A stretch of DNA of 64,000 nucleotides. Source: Metridium senile (lineage: Eukaryota > Cnidaria > Anthozoa > Actiniaria > Metridiidae). Positions 57,985-64,000 of the stretch are shown in pieces. Position 1 is the stretch's first letter. Every line of letters begins with the position of its first letter. A program made the translations under genes and the position numbers. The DNA is taken from NCBI GenBank assembly GCA_949775045.1, contig OX459096.1:30021475-30085474 (forward strand), given 5' to 3'. The notes beneath the pieces are model-generated. The model was not told the DNA's origin. It did no database searches and was given only the letters and a program-made list of their open reading frames with translations.

Positions 57985-58190
57985 GTTGACAGTTTTAAAT
58001 TTAGCCTGAAGACATTTTTATTTCGCCGTCATTACTATAACGATTAATATTTATTTAAGACTTTGACTTTTTACTATGTATATTTAATTTAGTTTTTTCT
58101 ATATCTATATTTTTATTGTAAACGCAATGAGATTTTATAATTGCGTTCTAAAAACTTTTATTATTGTTATTATTATTTGTACTGTTACAG
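57985..58190 (+). mobile_element. LINE 3'-end fragment
   Basis: The short frame SFKFSLKTFLF followed by a stop resembles the extreme C-terminus of CR1/L2-type LINE proteins. It is followed by a hairpin (AACGCAAT...ATTGCGTT) and a TTATTATTG-type microsatellite tail. Confidence 0.5.
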
Positions 58191-58860
58191 TTTAGACTCG
58201 ATCTATACAGGGCTAAAATACCACACTATTCCCAGTTGTATATCTCATGTCTATACTAGCTGATTGAATTTCTCTCACCTAGAACAGAAGTACACTTGGA
58301 TAACAGCCCTATTAACTAATATTAATAGTAATAAGTAGATGATAACGTTTATTGCCAAGACAAAAATAGATGAACGTTTAAATGATTATCTGCAGTTCAC
58401 AACATTTGAAATTTACAGAATATCCAGTGAAACAGCTGTGTACACAAACAACATTTCGCTTTTTCTTTTATAAGTAAAGAATAATCATTTTACAGTACAG
58501 TACAGTTTATTTTCTCTGTTGTTGACCTAGTCATGGAAGAGGCAGAGTGGAAATCGCTGGTGGATCACTCTGTTGTCTGCTGAACTCCTTTTTGGACTGC
58601 GTCAGTCTCTTTTCCTGGTCTAAGCACTGATGTTCCAAACAGCTGTCCGATCTTTACCCATGGACCCTTTTAATTTCATGAATTTGTAAATTGTTTGCTT
58701 GAAATATAGCGGTTAGATAAGTAGTGTATTTCAAATGATCTAGAGCGGACGACGTAGATGTAGCCCGCTAAACCCCAAAAGGAGCGTACCATGCAGCCTT
58801 TGAAATGAACTTCACATAATGCATATATACCTTATTGAAACGTTTTCACAACGTAAGTAT

Positions 58861-59067
58861 AGATTGTAGATTATAGATCGTATCGGGTCATAGAAGCAGA
58901 GACTGAAGTGGTGGATGGGATTTTAATCAAACACTTTCAATACCACAGTCTCGGTCTCCATGTTGAATGTATACGGTACTTAAAAACAAGTCTCATGCAT
59001 ACTATCCATTACAATCCCATTCACCACCTTGGCCTATGCCTCTATGATCTATAATCTACGATCTACG
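58861..59067. mobile_element. Palindromic MITE
   Basis: GTAGATTATAGATC and GAAGTGGTGGATGGGATT-like arms on the left are mirrored on the right (AATCCCATTCACCACCTT, GATCTATAATCTAC). Confidence 0.7.
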
Positions 59068-59204
59068 TTTCGAACACGAAAAAGTTTTTCAATTAATTAG
59101 ATATATTATACAGCCATTCATTCTCATGTCCAGATGACTAGATATTGCGACTATTATATACCAAATGTCACTTTTCTTATTAAATATTCGTTGGTCGATA
59201 GCTT

Positions 59205-59351
59205 GAGTAGACGCACTTAATCCGTGAAACAAATACTAATTTTTAGTACTAAATAGTGATAATAAAACAATAGAAAACAAAGAATGTTTTTTATGAAAAA
59301 GTACTAATTAGTACTAATAAATTATATGTCACGGATTTAGTGCGTCTACTC
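59205..59351. mobile_element. MITE with GAGTAGACGCACT ends
   Basis: GAGTAGACGCACTTAATCCG is mirrored by CGGATTTAGTGCGTCTACTC. Inner AGTACTAA words also pair. A degenerate relative may lie at 23241-23370 in an ENT intron. Confidence 0.75.
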
Positions 59352-60924
59352 TAACACTAAATATAGCATGTGTACTAATTTAAAACTTCTCCAGAGCCAT
59401 TAAGTCAAAGGAATCACGAATAAGACACGTGACATTGATAAAATATTCTGAATCAATAACAGCAATGAGTATTGCACTGATTTCACAAGCAACTGACAGG
59501 TATTTAACGTAAGTTAATCGCTGAGAGGAGGCAGATGGCTTGTGTATCCGAGATGAAACTACATACACATGATCGCTGCTCATTCAGTGTCTCTGAAAAA
59601 AACTGACATCTATTCCAGGTAAGCTGAAAGCGTTTATTATTGATATATAATTTGAATTATGCCATGCCAAAAATACTTTTTCCAGAGTTCTTTTTTTTTA
59701 GCAAAAATTGAATTTGAACTGATTGCTTATATTACCGCAAGAGCTAATCGTTGATAGTGTAAAGGCTAGTTGTTCTCTACCCCACTGGTCTTTTGACTAG
59801 CGCGTATTTGGTTTTCTGTGGGGATAGCGCGGGAGAAGCCGAAGTAAAAAGTAAACGAAGAAAATTTAAACAAATGACGTCGTTTCCAGTCAATTCCGAA
59901 ATGGCCACCTTCGGCACTGTCCCCTTTAAGAATTTTCAAAATGGCGGCTTGAACGAGAAGACGGCAAAGTGGCCATGTTTTAGTTTTCTTTTCGCTTCTA
60001 TTTTCGGTGCTTTAGAAGTGCATGTTCTGTGTTTTGCAACACCTCCAAACGTTTTATTTACATAGTACAACATTTCCTGCTGTAAAAACAATAAAAATGC
60101 CCGCAAAAAATCAGCTGCGCAGGTATTTATTTTATTAAAAAAAACTGAGTCAAATTACAAGCTTTATTTTTAAAATACTAACTATCAAATTACTCGTTCA
60201 TCATTTAAAAGTACACATGAAATTCGGTACTGTTTTCATCTAAACTTTATTTTCTTGTCAGATAGAGTTAAACTAAGTTTCTAATGCTTCTCAGACTCAG
60301 TCGCTCAATCGGCGGAATAAAAAAAGTTCTATATATACGTACTAGGTAGTTGATTCAAGGTTCCCTGCTTGGTGAAGACACAAGAGAATATTAATAAGTA
60401 CTTAAACTTTTTTTTCCAAATCCCACTCAGTGTATTGATTGGTAAGCAAATCCGGTTTTATACAATAAAAAGGCCAGTCCTTTGAAATTTTCCGGGTTTC
60501 ATCTCTGGTTTTACCCACTTTTATAATAGTTTACTAATATTTCATTATTATATGTGTCCAGTATATCATATATAGCATCAACAGAATTGACAATCTGTCC
60601 TGTATTTCTCTTTGTAAAATTAAAACTTTGATCGTCATTACAGTACGTAGGCGTTTATACGAAGCTTAGAATGATCGAAAAGATTCGCATCAAAGATCAT
60701 TATCACGAATGTTATTGAAAAAGGGCGTGTAAGCAAATATAAGTATTAAAAAGACAGCGGAATAACAAAGTGATTGAAAAGGTGCTTTTTTAGTGCTTTG
60801 CGTGGTACATTTTCGTTAGGTTTGAGAGATCCCGCGGCTTGGGAATTTACCTGCATATAATTCCAGAAAATCATTAAGAAAAATGTTGTCGGCGGAGTGT
60901 AAAAATTGAATAATATGTATAGGA

Positions 60925-61150
60925 TAATGGATGAGCTCCGAGGCTTATTGAAAATAATGACCGAGCCCGCAGTGCGAGGTCATTATTTGCAATAAGCCGA
61001 GGAGCGAGGCCATTATCCCATTTAATACTATACACTTAATGACTGGTCCCGAGGGAAACAGTTAGTTTTGTTTCCCGAGAATCTCAATGTTTCCCGAGGC
61101 TCCGTCGAGGGAAACAAAACTAACTGGTTTCCCGAGGGATCAGTCATTAA
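60925..61150. repeat. Nested inverted repeats upstream of the MITE at 61157
   Basis: CAATAAGCC/GGCTTATTG with GAGGTCATTATTT words (60935-61020), then GACTGGTCCCGAGGGAAACA mirrored near 61125-61145 with TTTCCCGAGG inside. Probably MITE material. Confidence 0.5.
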
Positions 61151-61156
61151 GCGTTT

Positions 61157-61330
61157 TGTTATATAGCTAATCATTTTAGACAAGTGAATTAAGAAAATTT
61201 GAATTTTTTCGCGTACGCTGGGCACTTGTATCCCGGTCGGGATACAGTTAGATTTAACTAGTGTCACGTGAGCATCTATCAACCAATGAGAATGCTCGTT
61301 ATATAGTCAAAATGATTAGCTATATAACAA
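61157..61330. mobile_element. MITE with 22-bp perfect TIRs
   Basis: TTGTTATATAGCTAATCATT plus TT (61157-61178) is mirrored exactly at 61309-61330. Internal CACGTGA and CCAATGAGAATG words are unique. Confidence 0.85.
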
Positions 61331-61479
61331 ACATTATTATTGTTTTCGAAGGAAAGCCACTTCAGGCTAACAATTCCCATTAACTATTTTTCGTGTCCGT
61401 CCCATGGGACCAATGCTAACAATGTCTTTTGTAACAAGTATCAAGAAAAAGAGATTTCGTTTTTATTTAAACCAAAACT

Positions 61480-61562
61480 GACATCGGTTGGTCAGATAGC
61501 ATACAGCGTTAGGTGTAGGAATTCGAAGGCAGAGATTGCGGGTTCGAATCTCGTTGGTGTCA
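61480..61562 (+). tRNA. tRNA-like segment (pseudogene or SINE head)
   Basis: GACATCG (61480-61486) pairs with TGGTGTC (61555-61561) as a 7-bp acceptor stem with wobbles. GCGGG-TTCGAAT-CTCGT forms a T-arm with a canonical loop and B box. The D-arm and anticodon arm do not fold cleanly, so no anticodon is assigned and a working tRNA is unlikely. Confidence 0.4.
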
Positions 61563-62084
61563 TTTGATTTTTTCTTTACTTTAAATTCAAGTCTAATTCT
61601 TAAGTCTTAGTTTCACATCTATCAAAGTATCTTTCAAACCTCGATCTGGATCAAAATAATAACCTCTAGCTCCAAATAATAACCTCTGGTTCTAATTGAG
61701 TGACTACAATAATGACCTATGAATAATTAATTCATCAGCCCCACTCTTCCCTGCTGAATTCAAAACCCTCCCCAGCTTGAAGATTCTCGTAAATAATGAC
61801 TACTTCGAAACAATGAAAGTGTGTATTAAGCACGATTGATTCGATATTGATGGTTAAGCTGTCGATGATAAATATATGTTTTGCTTGTTGATATATTGAT
61901 CAATCGACTGATTAATGGGTTTATCGTGGATCAGAATGATACATTCAGTTCACAGTTCTCTGCGACACTTTCAAAGGCAGCTGTGACTTCGCATCAAAGC
62001 AAGACGAAGGGTGAAGGGGCGTATCAGTGAAACATTTTGTTAAGTGTTAAAAAAGGTATCTATCAAATCAAATCAAATCAATTC

Positions 62085-62690
62085 AAAATCAAATCAAATT
62101 TTATTGCTCACGAATTTAACATTAAATATAACATTTTACAGTAAAAAAATATATATAAATAGTTTTTTTTATAATTGTATATATATAGGTTGAGCCTGAG
62201 GGCTAAATTAACCGATAGGTTTTCTAGTTAGCCCCCAGTCTTTATGTTGCTAATTTATTATATAAGCTAAGGAATTATACAAGAAAGTTAATTAAATAAG
62301 AAAAAATACAAAAATATCAGGTAGTATTAATTTATGTTTTTTTTTTGGGAGTAAATAACTAGCATTTACTCAGAATGCTGTTTTTTAGGAGTAGAAACAT
62401 TTTAAGCTGTTTTGGAAATGAGAACTTACTAAGCTGTAAGGGAAGATTTGACCAAAGGTCGATTGCAGTGAACGAGATTGCCTGTTTACCAATGTTGGTT
62501 CTTACTTTTGTCTTATGAAGATTTTGCCTGCTTGCATACCTTGTATTATATTTGTGCACATTTCTCGCATGTTTAAACATGTCATTGCAAGCTAGCTCAT
62601 CGTTCGTCTTGCTTCGATGCAATATGGCAAAACAATCTACTATTGGCCTATTGATCGAATGACTCGCATATTGAAGAAGCATGCTATTGA
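62085..62690 (-). mobile_element. LINE 3' fragment (CR1/L2-type C-terminus)
   Basis: A - strand frame of 107 codons (62359-62682) ends in the usual LINE C-terminal pattern: HKYNTRYA, RTNIGKQAISF, DLWSNLPLQLSKF, then FPKQLKMFLL. The 3' side on this strand ends in an AATTTGATTTGATTTG-type microsatellite tail (about 62060-62100). The catalytic RT part is missing, so it is a 5'-truncated dead copy lying about 100 bp upstream of the GPCR start. Confidence 0.75.
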
Positions 62691-62789
62691 TCGACGATTA
62701 GATTTCCGGTTGATTAAAAAAATGACTTAAAAGTGATCGATTGTCAGTGTTTAATCGTATTGATTTCTCCTCAGATCTACACAATTAAC

Positions 62790-63752
62790 ATGAGTGCAAA
62801 CGTTACAAACAACACTGCTAATACCAGGCAATGGGACAACGAATACGAGAAAACCAAGATATGGGTACGGGCAGTCACAGCCTTTGTAGTTCTTCTCGGC
62901 AATTCTATCTGCATAGTAGTTTTCCTAGGATCAAAAGTTCTTCGTAAACGCCCACATTACCTACTAGTTCATCTATGCCTGGCTGATTTCCTGGTTGGGG
63001 TTGGTGTTCTACTAAGACTAATAGTTGATGTTTATTATTGGCTGTATGGTACCGCAGGGATCGTCCTTAGGTCCTTTACCTTTACCTTAGACTATTTCTC
63101 TAACATAGCGTCTATCTACGTGCTTACATCCATATCAATAGAACGGTTCTTGGCGATAGTATTTCCATTGTTTCATCGACTGAACGGTAAAAGCCTGTAT
63201 GTGATCCTGATGGGGGTACCCTGGGGTCTGTCTTGCATCATTTCACTCATTTATATCTTCTCAAACTTAGTCTTTTACATCGACATCGACACATTTGAGC
63301 TGATTTATCTGGTCATGATTACTGCACCGGTTGTATTAATTGTGGTTGCATATTCCGTTATTCTTGTAAATGTTCGAAAAAATCATGTACAAAAGAACAA
63401 TCGAACCTTAGCGTTGCGTGACCGAAAGCTAGCTGTCACGTTGTTAATTGTCACGCTAGCATCGGTGTTGACGTGGGGTCCATACAATGTGTATTTTATA
63501 CTAGCATACTACTGCAGTAACTGTGGAATCAAGTTCTCGCGCAAGGTGTTTTTTGCTTTTATTGTTCTTCAGTACTGGAATTCAGCGGTGAATTTTGTGG
63601 TGTATTTCTGCAGAATGCCACAGTTTAGACAAGTTGTAAAAAACTGTTGCAGACAACATAGAGTGAGCCCCAACCAATCACGGAGCAGCAGCAAGCGGGG
63701 TACTACAAACCATGGACACATTAAACATGAACAGAGCACTACAAGACTTTGA
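62790..63752 (+). CDS. Rhodopsin-class (class A) GPCR, intronless coding exon, 320 aa
   Basis: The ATG at 62790 follows an acceptor-like TTTCTCCTCAG (ends 62774), so I prefer it over the in-frame ATG at 62733. N-glycosylation sites NVT and NNT precede TM1. Landmarks: Asn38 in TM1 (GNS), LADF with Asp66 in TM2, ERF (118-120) in place of DRY, Trp145 in TM4, Pro180 in TM5, TWGP (228-231) for CWxP, and NSAVNFVVY in TM7 in which the Pro of NPxxY is Phe269. No Cys lies at the TM3 start or in the short second extracellular loop, so the usual disulfide is absent, while the third loop has CSNC (242-245). Short ECL2 and ECL3 cysteines recall melanocortin-like MECA receptors, and many cnidarian orphans look like this. 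Ligand unknown. Confidence 0.9.
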   Translation: MSANVTNNTANTRQWDNEYEKTKIWVRAVTAFVVLLGNSICIVVFLGSKVLRKRPHYLLVHLCLADFLVGVGVLLRLIVDVYYWLYGTAGIVLRSFTFTLDYFSNIASIYVLTSISIERFLAIVFPLFHRLNGKSLYVILMGVPWGLSCIISLIYIFSNLVFYIDIDTFELIYLVMITAPVVLIVVAYSVILVNVRKNHVQKNNRTLALRDRKLAVTLLIVTLASVLTWGPYNVYFILAYYCSNCGIKFSRKVFFAFIVLQYWNSAVNFVVYFCRMPQFRQVVKNCCRQHRVSPNQSRSSSKRGTTNHGHIKHEQSTTRL

Positions 63753-64000
63753 TGGATTCAAATGCACTTTAAAAAATACACAGAGCATTGTACATAAGAG
63801 TACATTCAGTCATCCAGCACCAGTCGAAAGCTGTATTTTGGTTGGCCTAGCTCCTACTACAGTACCGCTATTGTTTGGTTAGGTTTAGAGCAATTTGGAA
63901 AGACTATATTGTTTTTTAAACAAATACAAATGTTTCGATTTGGTGCTGGATTGCTCAAATATTTCGTGCACACCATATATCCGTGAAAACTGTATATAAT
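63753..64000. other. GPCR 3' flank
   Basis: AT-rich 3' UTR or flanking DNA. Two imperfect inverted words (TCCAGCACCA at about 63815 and TGGTGCTGGA at about 63942) suggest another small element. Confidence 0.4.

Larger units (their letters stand above)
55830..62774. other. Calcium sensor-GPCR intergenic region
   Basis: Nearly 7 kb of AT-rich DNA with several inverted-repeat elements, two LINE 3' fragments, a possible SINE and a tRNA-like segment (listed separately). Short open frames here have no recognisable domain. I see no host gene. Confidence 0.5.

Noticed and set aside
59793..60065. 90-codon frame in the NCS-GPCR spacer
   Set aside because: No recognisable domain, splice partner or neighbour support.
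62359..62682. Host gene on the - strand
   Set aside because: The pattern HKYNTRYA...DLWSNLPL...FPKQLK is a LINE C-terminus and a microsatellite tail follows.
62733..62735. Upstream in-frame ATG as GPCR start
   Set aside because: It lies before a good acceptor (ends 62774); the ATG at 62790 gives a normal N-terminus with glycosylation sites.

Overview
The window looks like an AT-rich nuclear contig from an early-branching metazoan. A cnidarian is my best guess, but the sequence alone does not prove it. The evidence is spliced animal genes with GT/AG introns, an outer-dense-fibre/CIMAP gene, LIN52 of the MuvB/DREAM complex, an equilibrative nucleoside transporter, CMC4, a neuronal-calcium-sensor protein, an intronless class A GPCR, a Penelope-like retroelement with a GIY-YIG domain, and many short inverted-repeat transposons. 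I built the spliced models by hand from splice signals, reading phase and family resemblance.

Layout: LIN52 (+, 348-6278, six exons), with a Penelope-like element and a 71-bp minisatellite in its fourth intron. ODF3/CIMAP1 (+, 6983-11150, four exons). An ENT/SLC29 nucleoside transporter (+, 14256-27366) with two alternative first exons (14256-14353 and 16804-16907) joined to 13 shared exons. A four-RRM, probably mitochondrial RNA-binding protein (-, 30318-31748). CMC4 (+, 50254-50575). A neuronal calcium sensor (+, 55254-55829). A rhodopsin-class GPCR (+, 62790-63752).

The striking part is 31803-49937. An 18.1-kb block sits between the divergent RRM and CMC4 genes. It is bounded by 36-bp terminal inverted repeats (34/36 identical) and an exact 8-bp target-site duplication, CATAGTAC. 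Just inside each end is a huge array of one 10-bp unit (GTATCCCAGT and variants), about 12.8 kb on the left and 2.0 kb on the right, in opposite orientations. The arrays keep a 10-bp register almost without indels, carry higher-order repeats and contain a 2.2-kb internal inversion. Between them lie about 3 kb of unique DNA with an exon for a CXC-domain (cysteine-rich, tesmin/MSL2-like) protein. I read the whole block as one DNA transposon whose subterminal repeats have expanded into a satellite. With the block removed, the RRM and CMC4 start codons would be only about 360 bp apart, which suggests that the insertion split a shared promoter of two mitochondrial genes.

The very long open frames across the arrays, on both strands, follow from a 10-bp unit with no stop codon and are not genes. 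The remaining intergenic and intronic DNA holds about twenty short inverted-repeat elements, LINE and SINE fragments, and sequence in which I recognise nothing.
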